From DATAVB01 sp040414495 (lineage in GTDB: Bacteria; Actinomycetota; Actinomycetes; Mycobacteriales; QHCD01), in assembly GCA_040414495.1 (NCBI GenBank), contig JBEDUI010000210.1, positions 1-43,721 on the forward strand: a DNA stretch of 43,721 nucleotides. Direction: 5' to 3'. The notes under the pieces were generated by a model. That model was not told the DNA's origin and did not search any database. It saw nothing but the letters and a program-made list of their open reading frames with translations. This document shows, in pieces, positions 16,675-26,400 of the stretch (position 1 is its first letter; the number at the start of each line of letters is the position of its first letter). A program made the translations under genes and the position numbers.

Positions 16675-16778
16675 CAAATGCCTCTCGCGCGCCAGACGTA
16701 CCGAAGCTTTGAGATTAGTGGATCCGCGGCCGGACGCGCCGCTGGCATCACACGATCTTTACCAGTAAGACTGACCCG

Positions 16779-17813
16779 GTGGCGGCTGTTGGGGTCCGAG
16801 GCTTCGAGATTGCGTGGCGACGCAACCTGCACCAGCGCCCCAACCCGCAAGCGTTCCTTGTCGAGGACGACGTCGTGGTGCTGGTCGAACGCTCCAGCCG
16901 GCTGGCCCGAATCAATATCCGTACCGGCGAGAGCCGCTGGGAGGCGCGGGTCGGCGACACCTGGGGCCCGTTGTGTTCGGTCGGCCCAATGTGTGCGTAC
17001 GTCGATGAGCGGCTCGGTCTGTTGCGGGGTTTCGATCTCGCCGGCGGGCGCGAACGGTGGTCCGCCCCGCTACCGCGGCCGGGTGGCTACGCCGTGGGCG
17101 CGCACCGGACCGTCGTGACCGGTGGCTGGCGGCACTACCGGCCGCTGACCGGGTTCGACCTGGACTCCGGAGCGGTGCGCTGGTCGTGGCGGGAGTCCGA
17201 CAAGAACGAGCAGCCCGATGGTGAGGGCAGCGTCCGGCCGCTGGCTCTGGGCGACCAGTTACTGGTCGGCGCGCCCGGCGGTCGATCGGTCTGGGCGTTG
17301 CAGGCCGCGACCGGCCAGGTCGTACGCCGCTGGCGGCTGCCGCAACCGCTGGCCGACCCCGACGCCCGGGACGCGTTCACCGCGGCGGGGGAGCGGTCGG
17401 CGCTGGTGCGGTGCGGTGACCGGCTCGTGGTCCGGCTGGACCTGGACCGGTCGAGCCCGCAGACCGTGTGGTGGCACGACGTCGACCTGGAACCGGACGC
17501 GGTACAGACCGTCGGCAAGCTGCTGCTGTTGCGCGACACCGCCGGCCGCAGCGTGGCGGTCGACCCGGAACGGCGTGAGATCCGGTGGACGTTGCGACCG
17601 CCCGAGCCGGTGGTGGCGCAGGCGGTTCCGGTGCCGGGCGGCTTCCTGCTGGCTGACCGGTCCGGCCTGGTGTGGCTGCTGGACGAGGATGGTCAGGTGG
17701 TCACCCGTAAGCCCGTGTCCCGGCGGCACCACCGGTTGGCGCTCGGCGCAGAGGGTCGACTTTTCCTGTTGGGTAAGGGCGAACTGGTCTGCCTGACGCT
17801 TACGCCGGGCTGA
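16779..17813 (+). CDS. PQQ-like beta-propeller repeat protein
   Basis: 344 residues made of repeating blocks such as ARINIRTGESRWEARV, FDLAGGRERWSAPL and FDLDSGAVRWSW, which is the quinoprotein-like beta-propeller pattern. About six to seven blades fit the length. There is no signal peptide or membrane helix, so it is probably cytoplasmic, and no catalytic PQQ ligands are evident; a scaffold or binding role is more likely than dehydrogenase activity. The start GTG 16779 has no ribosome site, and leaderless translation is possible. It ends 27 bp from the end of convergent menA. Confidence 0.75.
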   Translation: MAAVGVRGFEIAWRRNLHQRPNPQAFLVEDDVVVLVERSSRLARINIRTGESRWEARVGDTWGPLCSVGPMCAYVDERLGLLRGFDLAGGRERWSAPLPRPGGYAVGAHRTVVTGGWRHYRPLTGFDLDSGAVRWSWRESDKNEQPDGEGSVRPLALGDQLLVGAPGGRSVWALQAATGQVVRRWRLPQPLADPDARDAFTAAGERSALVRCGDRLVVRLDLDRSSPQTVWWHDVDLEPDAVQTVGKLLLLRDTAGRSVAVDPERREIRWTLRPPEPVVAQAVPVPGGFLLADRSGLVWLLDEDGQVVTRKPVSRRHHRLALGAEGRLFLLGKGELVCLTLTPG

Positions 17814-17840
17814 GTAGGCCGGGCCAGAACGCCTGCGGGA

Positions 17841-18740
17841 TTAGAGGGCGAGCCCGATCGCCAGCAGTACGCCGAAGCCGAGCTGCAGTCGTCCGGTCGC
17901 CCCGAGCACGGTGATCAGATCCCGCCCGGAGGCACCACGCAGCACCTGCAGGGTCGGCGCCAGAGCCAGCGGCGCGGCCAGCAGCGCGACCGCGGTCCAC
18001 GGCCGGTTCGTGATCAGCCCGATCGTCACCACGAACGGCAGGATCGCGCAGGCCGCGTACATGATCCGGGTCCAATGATCGCCCAGCAGTACGGCCAGCG
18101 TGTGCTTGTCGGTCTGCGCGTCGCGCGGGATGTCGCGCAGGTTGTTGGCCACCAGCACCGCCACCGCCAGCAGCCCGCACGGGATCGCGCAGACGACCGC
18201 CAGCCAGGTCACCGCCGGGTGCTTGCTCGCCACGAACGCCGTACCCACGACCGCGACCAGACCGAAGAACACGAACACCGACAGATCGCCCATCGCGCGG
18301 TATCCGTACGGTTTGCTGCCGCCGGTGTAGAACCAGGCCGCCGACACACAGGCGATACCGACCAACAGCAGCCACCACGACGTACTCGCCGCCAACACCA
18401 ACCCGGCCAACCCGGCCACTCCGAACGCGAGCATGGCGGCGACGAGCACCGCCCGCGGCGTGGCCGTACCGGACGCGGTCAGCCGCATCGGGCCGACCCG
18501 GTCGCGATCGGTGCCGCGGACCCCGTCGCTGTAGTCGTTGGAGTAGTTGACCCCGATCTGCAGGGACAACGACACCACGAGCGCCACCACGGCCCGCCAC
18601 CATTCCACCGCCCCGTGGGCCGATGCCACGGCGGTGCCCACCAGGACCGGCGCGACCGACACGGGGAGGGTGCGCGGACGTGCGCCGGCGACCCAGTCCG
18701 ACAGGGCCGGCCGCCCGGTCGGCTTCTCGGCGTTGCTCAC
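17841..18740 (-). CDS. menA: 1,4-dihydroxy-2-naphthoate polyprenyltransferase (MenA)
   Basis: 299-residue integral membrane prenyltransferase with about eight to nine hydrophobic helices. The prenyl-diphosphate binding motif is NDYSDGVRGTD near residue 67, and a second polar loop carries SKPYGYRAMGD. It attaches the isoprenoid tail in menaquinone synthesis, the main respiratory quinone of actinobacteria. It starts at GTG 18740 with AAGGAG nine bases upstream. No other men genes are in the window. Confidence 0.93.
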   Translation of the reverse strand: MSNAEKPTGRPALSDWVAGARPRTLPVSVAPVLVGTAVASAHGAVEWWRAVVALVVSLSLQIGVNYSNDYSDGVRGTDRDRVGPMRLTASGTATPRAVLVAAMLAFGVAGLAGLVLAASTSWWLLLVGIACVSAAWFYTGGSKPYGYRAMGDLSVFVFFGLVAVVGTAFVASKHPAVTWLAVVCAIPCGLLAVAVLVANNLRDIPRDAQTDKHTLAVLLGDHWTRIMYAACAILPFVVTIGLITNRPWTAVALLAAPLALAPTLQVLRGASGRDLITVLGATGRLQLGFGVLLAIGLAL

Positions 18741-19020
18741 CGTCGTTGGCTCCTTCTGCTACGAGCGACGTGTTCGGGCAAGATCCATCCTGACGCCTAC
18801 GCCGTCGCGACACGCCAAGTGGTGCCAAGAAACACGTGGCGTTGGTCTGCCCGACGCGCCTATCTTGACGGTCCGTAGACTCGCCGGAGATGCCCGTGCG
18901 GGATGATCGCCCCGGCCCTGCCGATGGACCCCGGCGCCAAGTCCGGACGTGAAATCCGACAGAATCCCGCAGATCCGACCAGACCAGAACGAGAAGCCCG
19001 GGAAGGCGAACGGGATAGAC

Positions 19021-19332
19021 ATGAGCGACGACACTCCCGCCGAGATCACTCGTACCGACGTGGCCCACCTTGCACGACTGGCGCGGCTGGCGGTCACCGA
19101 CGAAGAACTGGACACGTTCGCCGGTCAGTTGCAGGTCATCCTCGGTGCGGTGGCCCGGGTGGGAGAGGTCGCGGCCGACGACATTCCGCCGACATCGCAC
19201 GTCGTGCCGCTGACCAACGTGTGGCGCGCCGATGAGGTACGGCCCTCGCTCCCGCATGACGCCGCGATGGCCGCGGCGCCGGCGGTCGAGCAGGAACGAT
19301 TCCGGGTGCCGCGCATCCTCGATGAGGAATAG
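19021..19332 (+). CDS. gatC: Glutamyl/aspartyl-tRNA amidotransferase subunit C
   Basis: 103 residues, typical GatC: RTDVAHLARLARLAVTDEEL at the N-terminus and VVPLTNVWRADEVRPSLPHD in the middle. It stabilises the GatA-GatB complex that converts mischarged Glu-tRNA(Gln) or Asp-tRNA(Asn) to the amide form. ATG 19021 is the first credible start; an in-frame ATG at 18949 adds a polar segment not found in the family. It is first in the gatC-gatA-membrane protein-gatB operon, 44 bp before gatA. Confidence 0.95.
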   Translation: MSDDTPAEITRTDVAHLARLARLAVTDEELDTFAGQLQVILGAVARVGEVAADDIPPTSHVVPLTNVWRADEVRPSLPHDAAMAAAPAVEQERFRVPRILDEE

Positions 19333-19376
19333 CCGAAGAGTGACCCGAGCAACGTACGCAAAGAGGAGTTCCGTCG

Positions 19377-20894
19377 GTGGGTAAGCACTCGCAGCACTCG
19401 GACCTGACCCGGCTCACCGCGGCCGAGCTGGCCGCCGCGATCGCGGCCGGTGAGACCTCGTCGGTCGACGTGACCCAGGCGCATCTCGACCGGATCGCCG
19501 CGGTGGACGACCGGGTGCACGCATTCCTACACATTGACGCCGATGGGGCGTTGGCGACCGCCAAACAGGTCGATGCGCAGCGGGCGAGCGGCGAGGCGCC
19601 GGCCAGCCCGCTGGCCGGGGTACCGCTGGCGCTCAAGGACGTCATGGCCACCGAGGGCCAGCCGACCACGGTCGGCTCGAAGATCCTCGAGGGCTGGATA
19701 CCGCCGTACGACGCCACGGTCACCCGCAAGCTGCGCGAGGCCGGCATCGTGGTGCTGGGCAAGGCCAACATGGACGAGTTCGCGATGGGCTCCTCCACCG
19801 AGAACTCCGCCTACGGGCCGAGCCACAACCCGTGGGATCTGGACCGGATCCCGGGCGGCTCCTCCGGCGGTTCCTCCAGCGCCGTGGCCGCGTACGAGGC
19901 GCCGCTGGCGATCGGTACCGACACCGGTGGGTCGATCCGGCAGCCGGCCGCGGTCTGCGGTCTGGTCGGTCACAAGCCGACCTACGGCGGCGTCTCCCGG
20001 TACGGCCTGGTGGCGTTCTCCTCCAGCCTGGACCAGGCCGGTCCGCTGGCCCGCAACGTGCTGGACGCGGCGCTGTTGCACGAGGTGATCGGCGGGCACG
20101 ACAAATGTGACTCGACCAGCATCGACGCACCGGTGCCGGCGGTGGTCGAGGCGGCCCGGCGCGGTGCGGCCGGCGATCTGTCCGGGCTGCGCGTCGGCGT
20201 GGTCACCGAGCTGGGCGGTGAGGGTTTCCAGGCCGGCGTGCTGGAGTCGTTCCACGCGGCGGTCGCGGTGCTGCGCGAACTCGGCGCCAGCGTGCAGGAG
20301 ATCTCCTGCCCCTACTTCAGCTACGGGCTCCCGGCGTACTACCTGATCGCGCCGAGCGAGGCGTCCTCGAACCTGGCCCGGTTCGACGCGATGCGGTACG
20401 GCCTGCGGGTCGGCGATGACGGCGAGCGGTCGCTGGAAGAGGTCATGTCGCTCACCCGGGACGCCGGCTTCGGGCCCGAGGTCAAGCGCCGGATCATTCT
20501 CGGTACGTACGCATTGTCGGCCGGTTATTACGACGCTTATTACGGTCAGGCGCAGAAGGTGCGTACGTTGATCAGCCGCGATTTCGCCGCCGCGTACGAC
20601 AAGGTCGACGTGTTGGTTTCGCCGACGACGCCGACGGTCGCGTTCCCGATCGGTGAGCGGGTCGACGATCCGATGGCCATGTATGCCGCCGACCTGGCCA
20701 CGTTGCCGGCCTCGCTGGCCGGCGTTCCGGCCATCTCCGTCCCCAGTGGACTGTCGGAGGGTCTGCCGGTTGGGTTGCAGATCATGGCGCCGGCGCAGGC
20801 CGATGACCGGTGCTATCTGGTCGCGGCGGCGTTCGAGACGGCCAGCGACGAACGGCGCGGGCACGTGCTGTTGGAGGAGGCGCAGGTGCTGTGA
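19377..20894 (+). CDS. gatA: Glutamyl/aspartyl-tRNA amidotransferase subunit A
   Basis: 505-residue amidase-signature protein that releases ammonia from glutamine for transfer to mischarged tRNA. Catalytic K87 lies in PLALKDVMAT, and the Ser-cisSer-Lys triad continues in GGSSGGSSSAVAA and GTDTGGSIRQPA. It starts at GTG 19377 behind AAAGAGGAG. Its TGA overlaps the GTG of the next small gene (GTGA). Confidence 0.97.
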   Translation: MGKHSQHSDLTRLTAAELAAAIAAGETSSVDVTQAHLDRIAAVDDRVHAFLHIDADGALATAKQVDAQRASGEAPASPLAGVPLALKDVMATEGQPTTVGSKILEGWIPPYDATVTRKLREAGIVVLGKANMDEFAMGSSTENSAYGPSHNPWDLDRIPGGSSGGSSSAVAAYEAPLAIGTDTGGSIRQPAAVCGLVGHKPTYGGVSRYGLVAFSSSLDQAGPLARNVLDAALLHEVIGGHDKCDSTSIDAPVPAVVEAARRGAAGDLSGLRVGVVTELGGEGFQAGVLESFHAAVAVLRELGASVQEISCPYFSYGLPAYYLIAPSEASSNLARFDAMRYGLRVGDDGERSLEEVMSLTRDAGFGPEVKRRIILGTYALSAGYYDAYYGQAQKVRTLISRDFAAAYDKVDVLVSPTTPTVAFPIGERVDDPMAMYAADLATLPASLAGVPAISVPSGLSEGLPVGLQIMAPAQADDRCYLVAAAFETASDERRGHVLLEEAQVL

Positions 20895-21196
20895 GCGCGC
20901 AGGAATCCGCCACACCCGGCCCCGAGCGCCCGACCGTCGCCCATGCCGCGCGCCCGGCCGAAGCTGCGGAGGTCACCACGCCGACCGGGCCGTCGCCCCG
21001 GGTCGGACACAAGATGTCGGCCCGCGAGGTCGCGATCGTGATCGCGGCGATGGGCCTGTTCGTTGGTACCGGCACCGGCGTGATTCTGCGTTCGGCGGCG
21101 GCGGCCGCGGTCGCGTTCGTCCTGGGCCTGGTGGTGGCCGCGATCGTCTTCGTTGTCATTTCCGCGCGCGAACGTGCGGCCAAGGAGGAGAAATGA
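20891..21196 (+). CDS. Small two-helix membrane protein between gatA and gatB
   Basis: 101 residues: a polar, proline-rich N-terminal half (about 1-42), then two hydrophobic segments (about 48-64 and 70-90) and a charged tail ERAAKEEK. It resembles no family I can name. GTG 20891 overlaps the gatA stop, and its own stop overlaps the gatB ATG (ATGA), so all three are translationally coupled. The coupling argues for a real gene, but a membrane protein in an aminoacyl-tRNA pathway is unexpected, and it may only share the operon. Confidence 0.85.
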   Translation: MSAQESATPGPERPTVAHAARPAEAAEVTTPTGPSPRVGHKMSAREVAIVIAAMGLFVGTGTGVILRSAAAAAVAFVLGLVVAAIVFVVISARERAAKEEK

Positions 21197-22692
21197 GCGT
21201 GTCGACGCTGCCGTCCTATGAGGACGTGACCGCCCGGTACGAGCCGGTGATCGGGCTGGAGACGCACGTCGAGCTGGGTACCGCGTCGAAGATGTTCTGC
21301 GGTTGCGCCACCACCTTCGGCGCCGACCCCAATACCCAGGTCTGCCCGACCTGCCTTGGCCTGCCCGGCAGCCTCCCGGTCGTGAACGCGAAGGCGATCG
21401 AATACGCGATCCGTATCGGATTGGCGTTGAATTGCTCGATCGCGCCGTGGTCGCGGTTCGCCCGCAAGAACTATTTCTATCCGGACATGCCGAAGGACTA
21501 CCAGATCAGCCAGTACGACGAGCCGATCTGCATTGACGGCTACCTCGATATCGAGGTGGAGGGAAAGCCGTACCGGATCGGCATCGAGCGTGTGCACCTG
21601 GAGGAGGACACCGGAAAGTCCTTGCACGTAGGCGGTGCGACCGGGCGTATTCACGGCGCGACGCATTCCCTGGTGGATTACAACCGGGCCGGAATTCCGT
21701 TGGTGGAGATCGTCACCAAGCCGATCGTTGGCACCGGTGCCGCCGCGCCGGAGGTCGCGCGCACGTACGTCACCGAATTGCGCGACATTCTGCGCACCCT
21801 CGGCGTTTCGGACGTACGGATGGAGCAGGGTTCGCTGCGCTGCGACGTCAACACCTCGCTGATGCCGGTTGGCGCTTCGGAATGGGGCACCCGGACCGAG
21901 ACCAAGAACGTCAACTCGCTGCGTTCGGTGGAACGGGCAGTCCGGTCGGAAATGATCCGGCAGGCGTCCATTTTGGACGATGGCGGGAAGATTTTGCAGG
22001 AGACGCGGCACTTCCATGAGGACACCGGCCGCACCACGTCGGGTCGTAGCAAGGAAGAGGCCACGGATTACCGGTATTTCCCGGAGCCCGATCTGGTCCC
22101 GGTGGCGCCGGATGCGGCCTGGATCGAGGAGATCCGCGGCTCACTGCCCGAGCTGCCCTCGGCCCGGCGGGCCCGGTTGCAGGCGGACCTGGGCGTTTCG
22201 GCCGACGACATGCAGGCGATGGCCAACGCCGGTGTGGTCGATCTGGTTGCCGCTACCGTCGCGGCCGGCGCACCGGCCGAGGAAGCACGCAACTGGTGGC
22301 TTGGATACCTTGCGCAGCAGGCGAATGCGGCCGAGATCGAGGCGTCCGAGCTGAACATCACGCCGGCTGCGGTGGCCCGGGTCATCGCGTTGGTGGCCGA
22401 CGGCTCGTTGTCGACCGGTTTGGCCCGGCAGGCCGTAGATGGGGTGCTGGAGACCGGTCAGGACCCGGACACCGTGGTGGCCGAGCGTGGGCTCAAGCGG
22501 GTCACGGACACCAGCGCCTTGAGCGCGGCGGTGGCCGAAGCGATCGCCGGTGCGCCGGACGTGGCGGAGAAGATCCGCGGCGGCAAGGTCGCGGCGGCCG
22601 GTGCGCTGGTCGGCGCGGTGATGAAGGCGACCAAGGGCCAGGCCGACGCGAAGCTGGTTCGCGAGCTGATCCTCAAAGAACTGGGCGTCTGA
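21193..22692 (+). CDS. gatB: Glutamyl/aspartyl-tRNA amidotransferase subunit B
   Basis: 499 residues. It opens with YEPVIGLETHVELGT, has zinc-site cysteines in CGCATTF and CPTCLGLPG, and the signature DYNRAGIPLVEIVTKP near residue 165. The C-terminal YqeY-like helical domain binds the tRNA. It phosphorylates the mischarged aminoacyl-tRNA and completes amidation. The ATG at 21193 follows AAGGAGGAGA, one of the best ribosome sites in the window. It ends 6 bp from the convergent membrane-protein gene. Confidence 0.97.
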   Translation: MSVSTLPSYEDVTARYEPVIGLETHVELGTASKMFCGCATTFGADPNTQVCPTCLGLPGSLPVVNAKAIEYAIRIGLALNCSIAPWSRFARKNYFYPDMPKDYQISQYDEPICIDGYLDIEVEGKPYRIGIERVHLEEDTGKSLHVGGATGRIHGATHSLVDYNRAGIPLVEIVTKPIVGTGAAAPEVARTYVTELRDILRTLGVSDVRMEQGSLRCDVNTSLMPVGASEWGTRTETKNVNSLRSVERAVRSEMIRQASILDDGGKILQETRHFHEDTGRTTSGRSKEEATDYRYFPEPDLVPVAPDAAWIEEIRGSLPELPSARRARLQADLGVSADDMQAMANAGVVDLVAATVAAGAPAEEARNWWLGYLAQQANAAEIEASELNITPAAVARVIALVADGSLSTGLARQAVDGVLETGQDPDTVVAERGLKRVTDTSALSAAVAEAIAGAPDVAEKIRGGKVAAAGALVGAVMKATKGQADAKLVRELILKELGV

Positions 22693-22698
22693 TCTGCG

Positions 22699-23079
22699 TT
22701 AGAAGCAGAAGCCGCCGCGCCAGTCGGCGACCTGCAGGTGGGTCAGCAGCATGATCAACGGCGGGCTGGCCGCGATGAGCGCGGCCAGCAGATACCGCAG
22801 CCAATGCCGCCGGTCGAGTAGGCCGGCGAGCGCCCAGGGCAGTAGCGCCAGGCCGAGGGTCAGCAGCAGATGGTGCTGACCCGAGCGTGCCTCGGATGTG
22901 CTCGGCGTATCACCGCAGGTCGAACCGCCGAAGCCGACGACGATAATTGACCAGAATCCGCTGAGCATGAACACCGCGATGATCAACACGCCGTAGGCGA
23001 GCCAGCCCACCCAGTTCCACGCCGTTGGGCCTGGTGAATCGGTTGGTCGCGGAAGCGCGTTGTCGTCGGACACGCTCAT
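22699..23079 (-). CDS. Small integral membrane protein, unknown function
   Basis: 126 residues with three to four hydrophobic segments: WLAYGVLIIAVFMLSGFW, LLLTLGLALLPWALAGLL, and LLAALIAASPPLIMLL. An external cysteine in GGSTCGDTPS and a C-terminal WRGGFCF could pair outside the membrane. ATG 23079 is preceded directly by GGAGG with almost no spacing, which is unusual. No family recognised. It is convergent with gatB (6 bp gap), and its upstream region is the 46 bp tandem repeat array. Confidence 0.75.
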   Translation of the reverse strand: MSVSDDNALPRPTDSPGPTAWNWVGWLAYGVLIIAVFMLSGFWSIIVVGFGGSTCGDTPSTSEARSGQHHLLLTLGLALLPWALAGLLDRRHWLRYLLAALIAASPPLIMLLTHLQVADWRGGFCF

Positions 23080-23138
23080 TCCTCCGCGCTTGTGTTCTAT
23101 GGCCGCGAGCCATCGCAGCATAATTCGTCGGCGGGCCT

Positions 23139-23318
23139 GGATTCTCGGGTGCACCAGCCGGCCCGTTGTTGATCATGAAGCTGGATTTTCGGGGTGCACC
23201 TGCCAGCCCCGTTGTTGATCATGAAGTTAGATTTTCGGGGTGTACCTCCCAGCCCCGTTGTTGATCATGAAGTTAGATTTTCGAGGGCACCAGCCGGCCC
23301 CGCTGTTGATCATGAAGT
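23139..23318. repeat. Tandem array, four units of about 46 bp
   Basis: The decamer GATCATGAAG recurs at 23171, 23217, 23263 and 23308, giving periods of 46, 46 and 45 bp. Each unit also has TTTTCGGGGTGCACC and CAGCCCCGTTGTT, with a few substitutions. Units lie head to tail with no unique spacers, so this is not a CRISPR. The last unit forms the left arm of the family A inverted repeat that follows. Confidence 0.85.
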
Positions 23319-23382
23319 TAGCTGCGCGACACGCCGATGACACGCCGAGCGCAATGTCGGGAACTCCATGATCAACAACGGG
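23302..23382 (-). repeat. Intergenic inverted-repeat element, family A copy 1 (reverse orientation)
   Basis: Arms GTTGATCATGAAGTT and AACTCCATGATCAAC enclose a core of about 40 bp that is the reverse complement of the cores at 28011-28082 and 42836-42912. It is fused to the end of the 46 bp tandem array, just beyond the end of lacZ. Confidence 0.8.
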
Positions 23383-23454
23383 CAGCCTGGTTGCGCGCAC
23401 GTCGAGCCGGACGCGCCGTTCCCGGGAAATCCTCCCGGGAACGGCCGCCAGCGC

Positions 23455-26400
23455 TCAGAGCTGCCGGTGCCGGATCGCCGGGTCGTCGCCGGCCGACAGC
23501 GGTACGAGCCGGTAGCGCAGCGTCTGCTTCCCGGTCGGCACCCGGTATTCCTCTAGCGTGTCCGGGCCGCAGCTCGCGCCGCCCAGCCCACGCTGGGTGA
23601 TATCGAGCGAAACGTGCACGATGTCATCCCGCACCAGGTCGACCGTGTGCTTCGCCGCGGTCAAAGTGGCGTCGCTGTAGTGGCTGGCCCGTGCCTCGAT
23701 CGGCGTTGGCGCGCTGATCAAGATGCCGGCGCCTTCGGCATCGCGCAGCGCGAGCCACCGCACATCCGTCAGGTTTCCGTGTTCCTGCGGGAAAATGTAC
23801 GGCACATACTGAGCCTCCACAGTGGACTCCCAGCGGCCCAGGGCGGCGCCGAACTTGCGGTCCCGGTAGGACTCGTGCGGACCCCGGCCAAGCCAGCTCA
23901 GCTGGGTGAATTCCGCCGCCACATCGAATGTCACGCCGAGGCGGGGCAGGTCATCCAGATCATCCGGTACGTCGAAGGTCTCGGCGATGTCCAGTACGCC
24001 GTCGGCCAATACCCGAACGGTCCGGGTGTGCGCCAACAATTGCCGGGACGGGCTCACCACCTGGCCGCGGATGACCACGGCGCCGTCGGCGACCGCGCTG
24101 GATTCGACCTGGTAGCTGGCCTTGTCCAGGCCCCATTCCAGCCACCGACGCAGCGCCGGCCGGTACCACGGCTCGGAGTCCAAGCGGCGGGGCATGCCGT
24201 CGTTGTCGGTCGGCGCCCGCCACAGGTTCGGCGTCAGATCCGAGATCAGCGGGCTGCGGCCGCTGACCGACCAGCCACGCAACGCGCCGCCCTCGAACGA
24301 CGTGTCCACAGCGGATTCCGTAGCGGTGATCGTCGTTCCGGACAGCTGCGGGGTCAGCGCCGGTGCCAGCGTGGCGGCAGCGTCCACAGTGGAATTCAGT
24401 GCGATCTGGGCCCAGCCGATCTCGCGGTCGGCGCCCAGCAGCGGATCGGTGCGGGTGTCGCGGAACCGCAGCGTCAGCAGCACATCCTCGCCGTGGTGTA
24501 CCCGGGGCCTCGCGAACGGCACCGTCACCGTCTCGTGCTGGCCCGGCCCGGTGGACAGCGTGGGCAGCCCACCCGATTCGACCGTTGTTCCGTCCACTGT
24601 GATCTCCCACGAGATCGCGACGTGAGCGAGGTCGAGAAAGTCGTGTTCATTGTGGATGGTGACTTCGCGATTGGCCGGGTTGGCTGCGCTTACCCGAACC
24701 GGTGCGAAGAGCTGCTTGGCCTCCCACATCGGCGGATGCGGGGTACGGTCGGGCCAGTACAGACCGTCGCAGACGAAGTTGCCGTCATTCGGCTCGTCGC
24801 CGAAATCGCCGCCGTAGGCCCAATAATTGCGGCCGTCCTCAGTGGACACCGTAATGCCGTGATCGAGCATTTCCCAGATAAACCCGCCCTGCAAACCGTG
24901 ATGCGAGCGGATCGCCTCCCAGTAATCGGCCAGGTTGCCGCAGCTGTTGCCCATAGCGTGGGCGTATTCACACATGATCAGCGGGCGGTAATCGGTGGTG
25001 GTGTTCGCCCATTCGACGATGCTCGCGATCGACGGGTACATCGGGCAGACCAGATCCGTGGACGCGTGTCCGGCTGACCAGTCCGGCGCGATCGCGCCCT
25101 CATAGTGCAGCGGCCGGGAATCGTCGGTATTACGAATCCAGCCGGCGATCGCGTCGTGGTTCGGGCCGTAACCGGATTCGTTCCCCAGCGACCACAGAAT
25201 GATCGACGGGTGATTGCAGTCCCGCAACACCATCCGGGAGCCGCGGTCGAGAAAAGCCGCCGCATAACGCGGATCGCGGTTGATCCGGTTGTAATGCGCG
25301 TGCGTTTCGATATTCGCCTCGTCGATGACGTACAGCCCGTATTCGTCGCACAAATCCAGCCAGTACGGGTCATCCGGGTAATGCGAGCAGCGGACCGCGT
25401 TGACGTTGTATTCCTTCAGTACGGCAATATCGCGGCGCATGGTTTCGCGGTCGATCGCGGTGCCGGTGCGGTCGTGGTGCTCGTGCCGGTTGACACCCTT
25501 GATATAGACCATTTTCCCGTTGACCAGCAATTGCCGGTCACGTACCTCGACAGTACGAAAGCCGATGCGGGTGGCAGTCGCCTCAAGCTCCGCGCCATCC
25601 GGCCCATGCAGCGATACCACCAGCGTGTAGAGCGAGGGAACCTCGGCCGACCACGGCAACACCGCAGCGAGATCCGCGGTCAATTCGGCCCCGGCCGAAC
25701 GCGGCCAACTGCGGCCGGTACCCACCGGCTCGGCCGACAGGCCATCCAGCACCTGCGCGCCGGACGGGTCGTACAACGCGGCCCGGACCGTCCACTGTGG
25801 CTCGGGCAGGTTGCCGACCTCGACCTGGACCCGCAGCGAACCGGCGCCGCTCGTGTGGTCGTACCCGCCACGGGCGAAAACGTGCTGCAAATACGTCGGC
25901 GCTGTCGCGTACACCGTGACCGACCGGTTGATCCCGGCCTGCCACCACTGGTCTTGATCCTCCACATAGGACGCGTCGGACCACTTGACCACCTGCACGG
26001 CAACCGTGTTCCGACCCGCGTGCGCCACATCGGTGACGTCGAATTCGCTCGGCAGCCGGGAATCCTTGCCGACTCCGACGAACGTTCCGTTCACCCAGAC
26101 CTGGAAGCAGGAAGTGACCGCGCCGAAGGAAAGCACGAGCCGGCGCCCGGCCCAGTCGGTCGGTACGTCAAAACTGGTCCGGTACAGCCCGGTCGGGTTG
26201 TCCTCGGGTACCCGCGGCGGATCATCGGGCTCGAACGGCATGATCACGTTCGTGTACTGCGGCGCGTCGAAGCCCTGCATCGTCCAGTTGCCCGGCACCG
26301 CGACCTCGTCCCAGTCGGTGGTGTCCAGGTCGGGGTCGGCGAAATTCTCCGGCGTGTCGGCGGGCCGGTCGACGAGTTGGAACGACCAGGTCCCGTCCAG

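Noticed and set aside
17800..19257. 485-codon minus-strand frame over menA and gatC
   Set aside because: It runs across two real genes in the wrong frame and has Arg/Gly-rich shadow composition.
19527..20915. 462-codon minus-strand frame opposite gatA
   Set aside because: GatA on the plus strand is unambiguous; the antisense frame is Arg/His/Gln-rich with no motif.
23139..23318. Possible CRISPR array
   Set aside because: Units are head-to-tail with no unique spacers and no cas genes occur in the window.
23614..25077. 487-codon plus-strand frame opposite lacZ
   Set aside because: It is antisense to conserved LacZ catalytic domains and has no recognisable domain.
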